DNA of 19,708 bases from Firmicutes bacterium UBA5486. GTDB lineage: Bacteria; Bacillota; UBA4882; UBA10575. This document shows positions 13,611 to 19,708 of the stretch, piece by piece. The DNA lies in NCBI GenBank assembly GCA_002427045.1, contig DIPO01000080.1, positions 43,179-62,886 of the forward strand. Direction: 5' to 3'. The stretch's first letter is position 1, and each line of letters opens with the position of its first letter. The position numbers were made by a program, and so were the translations under genes. The notes under the pieces are model-generated. The model had not been told where the DNA came from. It saw nothing but the letters and a program-made list of their open reading frames with translations, and did not search any database.

Positions 13611-14405
13611 ATGGGGATAACAAGGGCAATTATCGGTGGAACCGGGGTATATGACCCTTACATGCTGGAAAATGTTAGGGAGATGAAGGTTGAGACTCCC
13701 TATGGAATGATCACTCCGGTGGTAGGGGAGTTTAAAGGTGAAAAAGTAGCTTTTCTTCCGCGCCATGGTTCTGGGCATTCTGTTCCTCCACATCGTGTTA
13801 ATTACCGCGCTAATATTTGGGGTTTACGGAGCCTGGGAGTAGAAAGAATTATCTCTACTACTGCAGTGGGAAGCTTAAACCCGGAAATGGCACCTGGTGA
13901 TGTGGTGGTAATCGATCAATTTTTAGATTTTACTAAAGACCGGCCGCATACTTTTTTTGAGGGTGGAGAATTTGGGGTAGTTCATGTGGATTATACAGAA
14001 CCTTATTGTCCAGAAGTAAGGGGAGTTATTCTGCAATCGGCTTCCAATCTAAAATTAAAAGCACATAACCATGGTGTTTATGTTTGTACTGAAGGACCAA
14101 GGTTTGAAACATCAGCCGAAATAAAAATGTTTTCTAAGCTTGGTGGAGAACTAGTAGGGATGACTAATGTTCCGGAGGTGGTATTGGCTAGGGAGGCGGG
14201 AATCTGTTATGCTACCATTTCTATAGTGACGAATTTTGCTGCTGGGATTGCAGCAGGGCCTCTTACCCATGAAGAGGTGGTACAAATCATGGCAGAAAAT
14301 ACAGATAAACTGAAAAAATTAATTATTAGTTCATTGGAACTTATGCCAAAGGAACGTGGATGTGATTGTCAAAAAGCAGTTCCTGATTTAAGTAAATTCT
14401 TTTAG
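13611..14405 (+). CDS. mtnP: MTA phosphorylase family, probably methylthioinosine-specific
   Basis: 264 residues from the ATG at 13611 (AAAAGGAG upstream), which starts at the family's IIGGTGVYD. Phosphate and ribose sites are present: GGTGVYD (9-15), LPRHGSGHSVPPHRVNYRAN (49-68), STTAVGSLN (82-90), GVYVCTEGPRFETSAEI (155-171), and MTNVPEVVLAREAGICY (184-200). It phosphorolyses a 5'-methylthio nucleoside to methylthioribose-1-phosphate and a base. The base site differs from MTA phosphorylase. Human MTAP has TDYDCW with two Asp that read the adenine amino group, and here the same place is TNFAAG (207-212), with N208 and A210. Asn at this place is typical of 6-oxopurine enzymes, so MTI giving hypoxanthine is the likely reaction. 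The MTA deaminase downstream fits this. mtnA follows 12 bases later, probably in one transcript. Confidence 0.9.
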   Translation: MGITRAIIGGTGVYDPYMLENVREMKVETPYGMITPVVGEFKGEKVAFLPRHGSGHSVPPHRVNYRANIWGLRSLGVERIISTTAVGSLNPEMAPGDVVVIDQFLDFTKDRPHTFFEGGEFGVVHVDYTEPYCPEVRGVILQSASNLKLKAHNHGVYVCTEGPRFETSAEIKMFSKLGGELVGMTNVPEVVLAREAGICYATISIVTNFAAGIAAGPLTHEEVVQIMAENTDKLKKLIISSLELMPKERGCDCQKAVPDLSKFF

Positions 14406-14417
14406 GGGGTTAATATT

Positions 14418-15473
14418 TTGCAAAATGATGTCCGGGCAATTAGCTGGGAGAACGGCGAATTAGTTCTCTTAGATCAAACTAAAATTCCGCACGAGGAGAT
14501 TTATATACATTGTCAAGATTATCGGATGGTAGCAGAGTCGATCCGGAGAATGGCGGTGCGAGGCGCACCGGTAATTGGTGTAGCAGCAGCGTTTGGGGTA
14601 GTTTTAGGAGCAAAGGAGATTGCCAATAAAAAACAAGATCTCCAAACTGGTTTAGAAGTAGTCATTAAAGAGCTGGCTGCAACGAGACCAACGGCGTTTA
14701 ATCTTTTTTGGGCTTTGAAGAAAATGAAAAAAGTTTTGGCGGAAGAGTGGCCAACTCCAGAAAACTGTATTAAGGCTCTGGAGAGAGAGGCCATTCGTTT
14801 ATACCTTGATGATATTGATACTAATTTACGAATTGGGGAGAATGGAGCGAAGTTGCTAGAAGAAGAGATGACTGTTATGACCATATGCAATGCTGGAACA
14901 CTAGCAACAGTAGCATATGGAACAGCACTCTCAGTAATCAGGACCGCAGTTAGGCAAGGAAAGAAGATTTCTGTCGTGGCCTGTGAAACAAGGCCATTAC
15001 TTCAGGGAGCAAGGTTAACTACTTGGGAGTTAATGAGAGATCGAATTCCGGTTAGACTAATAACAGATAATATGGCGGGATACCTGATGCAAAAAGGAAT
15101 GATTCAAGCGGTTATTACTGGTGCGGACCGCGTGGCTGCTAATGGAGATGTTGTGAATAAAATCGGTACCTACACTTTAGCAGTTCTAGCGAAAGAGCAT
15201 GGAATTCCTTTTTATGTGGCTGCACCCTTTTCTACGGTAGATCTTTCACTTGCTAAAGGGGAGGAGATTCCGATCGAAGAACGGGGTGCAGAGGAGGTTC
15301 GGACAATTGGAGGAATTGAAATAGCTCCTTCAGGAGTAGAGGTGTTTAATCCCGCCTTTGATCTAACCCCTGCTTCCATGGTTTCTGCAATTATTACGGA
15401 AAAGGGAGTAGTTTTTAAAGGAGAATATGAAAACAAATTAGCGTATTATAGTGATCTAAAAATAAAAGGTTAG
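14418..15473 (+). CDS. mtnA: Methylthioribose-1-phosphate isomerase
   Basis: 351 residues, TTG start with AGGGGGT seven bases upstream. It converts 5-methylthioribose-1-phosphate to the ribulose form, the next step after the phosphorylase. Family stretches: RRMAVRGAPVIGVAAAFG (43-60), TRPTAFNLFWAL (89-100), TICNAGTLATVAYGTAL (155-171), ACETRPLLQGARLTTWEL (188-205), ITGADRVAANGDVVNKIGTY (233-252). The catalytic pair is C157 and D237, matching C160 and D240 of the Bacillus subtilis enzyme. The later pathway genes (mtnB, W, X, D or K) are not in the window. Its stop codon overlaps the stop of the convergent minus-strand protease gene (four shared bases, 15470-15473). Confidence 0.96.
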   Translation: MQNDVRAISWENGELVLLDQTKIPHEEIYIHCQDYRMVAESIRRMAVRGAPVIGVAAAFGVVLGAKEIANKKQDLQTGLEVVIKELAATRPTAFNLFWALKKMKKVLAEEWPTPENCIKALEREAIRLYLDDIDTNLRIGENGAKLLEEEMTVMTICNAGTLATVAYGTALSVIRTAVRQGKKISVVACETRPLLQGARLTTWELMRDRIPVRLITDNMAGYLMQKGMIQAVITGADRVAANGDVVNKIGTYTLAVLAKEHGIPFYVAAPFSTVDLSLAKGEEIPIEERGAEEVRTIGGIEIAPSGVEVFNPAFDLTPASMVSAIITEKGVVFKGEYENKLAYYSDLKIKG

Positions 15474-15916
15474 GTGAGATAGGTTAGTAATTTATCCTTA
15501 TAAAGCTTTAGTTTAAAAGCCATAAAATCGGAGTTTACTTGGAAATAGTCCTCTAATTCCCAAGGTGACATAGTATTAAAGGCTATTTCCAATTCTTCAT
15601 CCGGGATTAAATAATTAACAGCCCATTTCATGGCTTTGTATTCTTCTCGGTAGATTTGTATTTTATCGTGTAAGTGATAATGGGAGACCATATTCCCCTG
15701 ATCAGTTGTGAAAAAATGGCCAAGTTCTTCTGCAAGAATACAACGGAAGTTTTTGATGTTATTTTTAAGTTTTCGATCGATTCCGATGACTGGGTTCTTC
15801 CCTGGGTAATAATAATAGATAGCTTCAATAGGAGGCTGGAAATCCCAGAACATTAAGTTAATACCATTTCTTTTTGCTAAATCTAATAACTTATCCGGCA
15901 ACGCATATCCCCCCAT
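15470..15916 (-). CDS. ImmA/IrrE family (M78) metalloprotease-like protein
   Basis: 148 residues as given. The ATG at 15916 has no ribosome site, while a TTG at 15901 (codon 6) has GGGGGG about seven bases upstream and may be the true start. The M78 core is present: NPVIGIDRKLKNN, then FRCILAEELGHFFTTD (58-72), then REEYKAMKWAVNYLIPDEEL (90-109) supplying the third zinc-side Glu. In most family members the motif is HExxH, but here it reads EELGH (63-67). The first His is Glu, a variant that also occurs in some phage-type members, so activity is uncertain. ImmA proteins cleave the cognate repressor to switch on mobile-element genes. The repressor-like gene upstream on the same strand makes this an ImmR/ImmA-type pair. 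The 3' end overlaps the mtnA stop. Confidence 0.82.
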   Translation of the reverse strand: MGGYALPDKLLDLAKRNGINLMFWDFQPPIEAIYYYYPGKNPVIGIDRKLKNNIKNFRCILAEELGHFFTTDQGNMVSHYHLHDKIQIYREEYKAMKWAVNYLIPDEELEIAFNTMSPWELEDYFQVNSDFMAFKLKLYKDKLLTYLT

Positions 15917-15978
15917 TTATCCAAATATCACCATAAGGCTCAATGCATGTAAAACCCACCGGGATTAATTAATCGACT

Positions 15979-16308
15979 TTACTCTTCAATCCCTAAATCT
16001 TCTTTAACCAGCTTGATAAATGCTAAAACTGATTTTCGGGCATTTTCAGGGAGATCTGTCATAGGATCATCCGTTCGATGGGCTGCTATAATTTCTATAG
16101 GATTTCGCATATCTGATCTATTTAGCAGAAAATCTATAGATACATCAAACAAATCCGCAATTTTACTAAGTGTTTTCGGGTCAGGAAACCTTTCGTTATT
16201 CTCATAATTACTAATGGTTTTTTGGGTTAAACCTAGTTCACTTGCTAAATCTTTCTGGTATAAGTTGTTTTCTTCACGTAACTGTCTTAATCGGGCACCA
16301 AAAGACAT
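15979..16308 (-). CDS. XRE/Cro-CI type repressor, ImmR-like
   Basis: 109 residues from the ATG at 16308, which has GGTGAGGA just upstream. A GTG at 16320 is in frame but lacks a ribosome site. The N-terminal helix-turn-helix domain (about residues 2-58) reads FGARLRQLREENNLYQKDLA, then SELGLTQKTISNYENNERFP, then DPKTLSKIADLFDVSIDFLL. The C-terminal 45 residues (EIIAAHRTDDPMTDLPENAR onward) would be the dimerisation or protease-sensitive region. It presumably represses its own promoter and is inactivated by the ImmA-like partner 62 bases downstream. The pair lies on the opposite strand inside an otherwise plus-strand metabolic cluster, which points to a mobile-element remnant or a captured regulator. 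Confidence 0.9.
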   Translation of the reverse strand: MSFGARLRQLREENNLYQKDLASELGLTQKTISNYENNERFPDPKTLSKIADLFDVSIDFLLNRSDMRNPIEIIAAHRTDDPMTDLPENARKSVLAFIKLVKEDLGIEE

Positions 16309-16328
16309 CTTCCTCACCACCGTTTTTT

Positions 16329-16370
16329 ATTATAACATTCTTATTGACTGGGGAAAATACTTAATACTTA
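16329..16370 (-). promoter_or_regulatory. Candidate promoter/operator of the repressor gene
   Basis: On the minus strand a perfect TATAAT lies at 16334-16329, 21 bases before the ATG at 16308, with only a weak -35. Immediately upstream, the plus-strand 7-mer ATACTTA occurs twice in direct tandem (16357-16363 and 16364-16370). This is a possible binding site for the repressor. Confidence 0.35.
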
Positions 16371-16530
16371 TTTTGATGCAATGCGGAGAACAAAAAGGAG
16401 AAGATCTACCTATTACTTTTATCGTATTTTTTTCTAGAAAGTTAATAGAGGTTTCTAAAAATTAAAGAAATTATGTTTGGCTTGTTTAAGATTTAGCCGT
16501 TTTTTGCTGAAAGAGTGCAAAATGAAAGAT

Positions 16531-16555
16531 GAGGGAATTGCATAATTGCCTCAAA
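16531..16555. repeat. Dispersed element fragment G (left end only)
   Basis: GAGGGAATTGCATAATTGCC (from 16531) is one of the best matches to the left-end consensus of the family, but no right end is seen nearby. It lies about 40 bases upstream of the -10 box of ahcY. Confidence 0.5.
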
Positions 16556-16593
16556 CTATTATAAATTTATTTCCTTTTTACCTTATTTTGTAC

Positions 16594-16599
16594 TATAAT
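16594..16599 (+). promoter_or_regulatory. Candidate -10 box of the ahcY-mtaD transcript
   Basis: A perfect TATAAT lies in an AT-rich stretch with a poor -35 (TTCCTT, 17 bases upstream). Transcription would begin near 16606, which supports the ATG at 16652 rather than the ATG at 16610 as translation start. Confidence 0.45.
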
Positions 16600-16651
16600 T
16601 TAAAAGATAATGATGAGAAAAGAAGTGAAGTCCATGGAAAGGGGAAATTTT

Positions 16652-17902
16652 ATGGTTGAACATAAGATTAGGGATATAAACTTGGCTGCGGCTGGGAGCA
16701 AGAAAATTGAGTTGGTTAGTAAACATATGCCAATCTTAAATAAAATTAAGGAGAAATATGCTACGAAGAAGCCGCTTAAAGGCCGGAGAGTTGCAGTCTC
16801 GGTGCATTTGGAAGCAAAAACCGCCTATTTGGCTTTAATTTTAAAGGAATTAGGAGCAGAATTAGCGGTTACAGGAAGTAACCCGCTTTCTACCCAAGAT
16901 GATGTGTCTGCCGCTCTAGTTAAAAAGGGAGTTTCTGTTTTTGCTTGGTATGGCGCCTCAGAAGAAGAGTATAAAGCTCATTTAACAAATACTTTACAGA
17001 TAAAACCAGTTTATATAATTGATGATGGAGGGGATCTTGTCAATCTTCTGCATACTAAGCATCAGGATTTACTTTCTCCGGTGATAGGTGGCTGTGAAGA
17101 GACAACTACTGGTGTACAACGGTTAAGGGCGATGGTGAACAAGGAAGAACTGCTTTTCCCGATGATTGCAGTAAACGATGCTTGCTGTAAACATCTGTTT
17201 GATAATCGTTACGGGACCGGACAATCTTCCTGGGATGGAATTATGCGCACAACTAACCTGGTTGTTGCCGGTAAAACTGTAGTAGTGGCAGGTTATGGAT
17301 GGTGTGGTAAAGGTGTGGCAGTCCGGGCTAAGGGGTTAGGGGCAAGAGTAATCATTTGTGAAGTAGATCCGATCAAAGCCTTGGAGGCGCTAATGGATGG
17401 GTATGCAGTTTTACCGTCTATCGAGGCTGCCCGCCTAGGGGATTTCTTTATTACTGTTACAGGATGTAACCGGATTCTAAGAAAAGAACATTTTCAAGTG
17501 ATGAAAGATGGAGCAATTCTTGCTAATGCAGGACATTTCGATGTGGAGATTGATAAAAATGATTTACAGGAACTGGCAGTTGAAATTAAAACAGCCAGAA
17601 AGAATATTACCGAATACCAAATGGCAGATGGACGGCGGCTTTATCTTTTGGCAGAGGGGCGTTTAGTTAATCTGGCAGCAGGAGATGGCCATCCGGTAGA
17701 GATCATGGACCTCTCTTTTGCTTTGCAGATTTTATCCCTTTTGTACCTGGAGCAAGAGAATGAAACTGGTAGATTAAAGCCCGGCCTCTATCCAGTTCCG
17801 TCGGAGACGGACCACTTAGTTGCTAGCCTTGCTTTGGAAGCCTCAGGAATACAGATTGATTCTTTAACTGGGGAACAACAAGAGTATCTTAATAGTTGGT
17901 AA
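16652..17902 (+). CDS. ahcY: Adenosylhomocysteinase family, probably S-inosylhomocysteine hydrolase
   Basis: 416 residues from the ATG at 16652 (GAAAGGGG upstream); an in-frame ATG at 16610 has no ribosome site. NAD-dependent hydrolysis of the homocysteine thioether is supported by EETTTGVQRL (149-158), VNDACCKHLFDNRYGTGQS (174-192) with K180 and D184, the NAD loop GYGWCGKG (214-221), NAGHFDVEID, and LAEGRLVNLAAGDGHP. The substrate-base region is VHLEAKTA (51-58), where adenosine-type enzymes have HMTVET. The Thr and Glu that contact adenine are therefore E54 and K56. This form is also seen in archaeal and Thermotoga-type homologues, and the Methanocaldococcus enzyme is known to prefer S-inosylhomocysteine. 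The C-terminus (TGEQQEYLNSW) lacks the KPDHYRY tail of eukaryotic enzymes. MtaD follows 24 bases later and would make the inosyl substrate. Confidence 0.92.
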   Translation: MVEHKIRDINLAAAGSKKIELVSKHMPILNKIKEKYATKKPLKGRRVAVSVHLEAKTAYLALILKELGAELAVTGSNPLSTQDDVSAALVKKGVSVFAWYGASEEEYKAHLTNTLQIKPVYIIDDGGDLVNLLHTKHQDLLSPVIGGCEETTTGVQRLRAMVNKEELLFPMIAVNDACCKHLFDNRYGTGQSSWDGIMRTTNLVVAGKTVVVAGYGWCGKGVAVRAKGLGARVIICEVDPIKALEALMDGYAVLPSIEAARLGDFFITVTGCNRILRKEHFQVMKDGAILANAGHFDVEIDKNDLQELAVEIKTARKNITEYQMADGRRLYLLAEGRLVNLAAGDGHPVEIMDLSFALQILSLLYLEQENETGRLKPGLYPVPSETDHLVASLALEASGIQIDSLTGEQQEYLNSW

Positions 17903-17926
17903 AGAGTTGAAAGGAGATGCAGATCG

Positions 17927-19225
17927 GTGGGAGAGATAGTTATTCATTGTGAATGGCTTTTAACCATGGCTGATGGGCAAGAACCTATTCATGATGCTTT
18001 TGTAAAAATTGTAGATGGAAAGATAAAAGCAGTGGGCCCATGGCAGGAGAGAGTGATTGAACCCGACTGTGAAGTAATTGATGCTCACGACCGGCTGGTA
18101 ATGCCAGGATTAATTAATACTCACACTCATGCGGCAATGGTGCTATTTCGGAGCGTGGCTGATGATCTTTCTTTGAGCCCTTGGTTAAAGGAGAAGATTT
18201 GGCCATTAGAGGCTAAACTAACTCCGGAGGACATTTATCATGGCAGTAGGCTGGCAATTACTGAAATGTTGCTATCTGGGACGACTACCTTTGCAGATAT
18301 GTACTTTTTCATGGATGAAGTGGCAAGAGCGGTTGGAGAATCAGGGATCAGGGGAGTGCTGGCCCGAGGATTGATTGGAACAGATGCTGAAGCAGAAAAG
18401 AAACTTGAAGAAGCAGTTGAAATGTCTAAAAAGTGGAAAGGGCAAGCTGATGGACGAATTACCGCAATGCTAGGCCCCCATGCTCCATATACTTCTCCAC
18501 CGGAGTTTTTCCGCCAGGTGGTAACAGTTGCCCGCCATCACCAGTTACCTTTACATATTCATGTGGCCGAGACCAGAGATGAACTGGAGGAGATTAGTAA
18601 AAATTATGGAAAACGTCCAGTAACCTATTTAGCTGATCTAGGAGTCTTTTCTCGCCCGGTGTTGTTAGCGCATGGAGTATGGTTGGATGAAGGGGAAATA
18701 TCTTTTCTTTCCAAGCAAAAAATAGCAGTGGCTCATAACCCTTCCAGTAATCTTAAATTAGCAAGTGGCATTGCCCCAGTTGCTAAGATGTTAGCTGCAG
18801 GGCTTACAGTTAGCCTGGGAACGGACGGGGCTGCTAGTAATAATCGTTTAGATATGTTTACTGAGATGAGAACAACTGCCCTCCTTCATAAAGTAGTTAA
18901 TGAAGATTCAACTATTATTCCAGCGGAGACCGCTTTAAAGATGGCGACAATTAACGGAGCCCGAGCCTTGGGGATAGATGACCAGACCGGTAGTTTGGAA
19001 CCGGGGAAAGCAGCCGATTTAATTATGTTAGATCTTAACCAAACTCATTTAACTCCTTGTTTTAATCCGGAGTCTTTAGTGGTATATTCCGCTCGTGGTA
19101 GTGATGTTTCGGAAGTGATGGTGAATGGCGAGTGGGTGGTTAAAGAGGGCAAACCATTAAAATGGGAAGAAGAAGAGGTTATTCGTTTGGCTGCTAAAAG
19201 TGCACAGGATTTATTAGAAAGATAA
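17927..19225 (+). CDS. mtaD: MTA/SAH deaminase
   Basis: 432 residues, GTG start with AAAGGAG about ten bases upstream. This amidohydrolase deaminates 5'-methylthioadenosine and S-adenosylhomocysteine to the inosine forms. The metal site is complete: HTH at 66-68 (INTHTHAAMVLFRS), HIHVAET (H210 and H212), LAHGVWLDEGE (H249), and SLGTDGAASNN with D300. Other family stretches are ARGLIG, LGPHAPYTSPPEF and AHNPSSNLKLASGIAP. It is closely similar in layout to Thermotoga maritima TM0936, whose SAH/MTA deaminase activity is established. It directly follows ahcY and probably shares its transcript. Together with the phosphorylase at 13611 and mtnA it makes an inosine-route salvage pathway. Confidence 0.95.
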   Translation: MGEIVIHCEWLLTMADGQEPIHDAFVKIVDGKIKAVGPWQERVIEPDCEVIDAHDRLVMPGLINTHTHAAMVLFRSVADDLSLSPWLKEKIWPLEAKLTPEDIYHGSRLAITEMLLSGTTTFADMYFFMDEVARAVGESGIRGVLARGLIGTDAEAEKKLEEAVEMSKKWKGQADGRITAMLGPHAPYTSPPEFFRQVVTVARHHQLPLHIHVAETRDELEEISKNYGKRPVTYLADLGVFSRPVLLAHGVWLDEGEISFLSKQKIAVAHNPSSNLKLASGIAPVAKMLAAGLTVSLGTDGAASNNRLDMFTEMRTTALLHKVVNEDSTIIPAETALKMATINGARALGIDDQTGSLEPGKAADLIMLDLNQTHLTPCFNPESLVVYSARGSDVSEVMVNGEWVVKEGKPLKWEEEEVIRLAAKSAQDLLER

Positions 19226-19342
19226 GAGGCGAGCATAATTATGGAATTGGTTAACATGGAGTAAATTAGAGTAAAGAAGCGTAATTCCGTAATATTAAGA
19301 ACAATTCACTCATTAAACTCAAATTATGGTTCTTTTAGAGAA

Positions 19343-19371
19343 TTGAATTTTTGAACAAAATTTGTTATTAT
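19343..19371 (+). promoter_or_regulatory. Strong sigma-A promoter of the structured RNA
   Basis: TTGAAT (19343-19348), a 17-base spacer, and TATTAT (19366-19371) preceded by TG at 19363-19364 (extended -10). Transcription should start near 19378. It is one of the best promoters in the window and has no translation start behind it. Confidence 0.75.
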
Positions 19372-19377
19372 TTAATC

Positions 19378-19562
19378 GTAAGCTCCCTGTGGATCGGATT
19401 CACATTGGAGTTTGCAGAGCGTCACTCTGACGCCAGGCGCCGGCTGAGGCGTGAAGCTCGCCCTGCCTTTGACCACGCCGGCAGTCGAGGTAGGTGTCCT
19501 TAAGGTTAAGAAGTCTCATTCAGGTTGTTATTTATTAGCCACCATCGGGTGGCCCTTTTTTT
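19378..19562 (+). ncRNA. Candidate structured non-coding RNA of unknown family
   Basis: About 185 nt between a strong promoter and an intrinsic terminator, GC-rich against an AT-rich background, with no reading frame behind a ribosome site. The 5' hairpin joins CTCC (19383-19386) to GGAG (19407-19410) and TGTGGA (19388-19393) to TTCACA (19399-19404), with a TCGGA loop. The second hairpin is GCGTCA-CTC-TGACGC (19419-19433). A third domain is closed by GCCGGC (19439-19444) with GCCGGC (19477-19482) and contains AGGC/GCCT. The last 55 bases before the terminator are less structured. The size suits 6S RNA, but the 5' and 3' parts do not pair as its closing stem would need. SRP, RNase P, tmRNA, T-box and common riboswitch signatures were not found. 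It may act in trans or be a leader of a gene beyond the window. Confidence 0.65.
19538..19562 (+). terminator. Intrinsic terminator of the structured RNA
   Basis: GCCACC (19538-19543), loop ATCG, GGTGGC (19548-19553), then CC and seven T (19556-19562). Confidence 0.92.
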
Positions 19563-19577
19563 ATCTTTTTTTAAGTA

Positions 19578-19708
19578 GTCGCTCACGCTGGCTACCGCTC
19601 GCACACATGAAATAATAAAAATATAAGCCAGGTGAGTCGACAAACGCCAGAGGCGCTTTAATTGGTTGTTCATGCTGGTTTCCTAATATCACGAAGTGAT
19701 TTAATCAA
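19578..19708. repeat. Palindromic region at the window end, incomplete
   Basis: GTCGCTCACGCTGGCT (19578-19593) is imperfectly complementary to AGCCAGGTGAGTCGAC (19626-19641), with two single-base offsets. Two small hairpins follow: CGCC/GGCG (19645-19655) and ATCAC-GAA-GTGAT near 19689-19701. The style, GC-richer palindromes without coding, resembles 3427-3638, but no direct sequence match between the two was established. The region runs off the window. Confidence 0.4.

Noticed and set aside
19233..19300. Possible further degraded copy of the dispersed element after mtaD
   Set aside because: AATTATGGAATTGGTTAAC and GTAATTCCGTAATATTAAG only loosely resemble the ends, and no inner arms were found.
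19378..19562. Identification as 6S RNA, T-box, SRP RNA or a SAM riboswitch
   Set aside because: No closing stem between the 5' and 3' parts as in 6S, no T-box TGGNACCGCG, no SRP loop, and no SAM-I core; only the size is compatible with 6S.

Overview
The window reads as the chromosome of an AT-rich, endospore-forming member of the Bacillota, probably an anaerobe of the Clostridia or Halanaerobiia type. The evidence is a complete gerA-type germinant receptor operon, strong AGGAGG ribosome binding sites, frequent TTG/GTG starts and U-tract terminators. Genus or species cannot be fixed from the sequence alone. Almost all genes lie on the plus strand. The exceptions are a small Gln/Asn-rich protein gene (1325-1630) and a two-gene repressor/protease pair (15470-16308).

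Layout. 1-1000: a stand-alone GreA/GreB C-terminal-domain protein and a 60-residue four-CxxC zinc protein. 1325-1630 (minus): the Gln/Asn-rich small protein. 1996-4328: a LemA protein, a secreted/membrane TPM-domain protein with a Gly-rich tail and, after a 540-base stretch full of hairpins and a 43-base direct repeat, a cytosolic TPM-domain protein. 4770-8894: gerA-gerC-gerB plus a small membrane protein, overlapping or tightly packed. 9184-10147: a DegV/FakB fatty-acid-binding protein preceded by two tiny overlapping ORFs. 10412-11767: glucose-6-phosphate isomerase. 11851-13263: a membrane-anchored degenerate protein kinase. 13611-19225: a salvage cluster for the by-products of S-adenosylmethionine. 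19343-19562: a strong promoter, about 185 nt of structured RNA and an intrinsic terminator.

The main biological reading is that the salvage cluster probably works through deaminated intermediates. MtaD would convert methylthioadenosine (MTA) to methylthioinosine (MTI) and S-adenosylhomocysteine (SAH) to S-inosylhomocysteine (SIH). The nucleoside phosphorylase looks like MTA phosphorylase but carries Asn where that family has the adenine-selecting Asp, which suits MTI. MtnA then isomerises the methylthioribose-1-phosphate. The AhcY-like protein has the motif HLEAKT where adenosine-type SAH hydrolases have HxTxET, which suits an SIH hydrolase. An ImmR/ImmA-like pair sits on the opposite strand in the middle of this cluster.

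The intergenic spaces hold a dispersed element family with terminal inverted repeats of the type RRGGAATTGCATAATT. Four near-complete copies (67-229, 1092-1239, 4334-4575, 8897-9115) and several fragments are visible. Inside the four long copies, inner arms differ in sequence between copies but stay complementary within each copy. No transposase, CRISPR array, rRNA or tRNA was seen.
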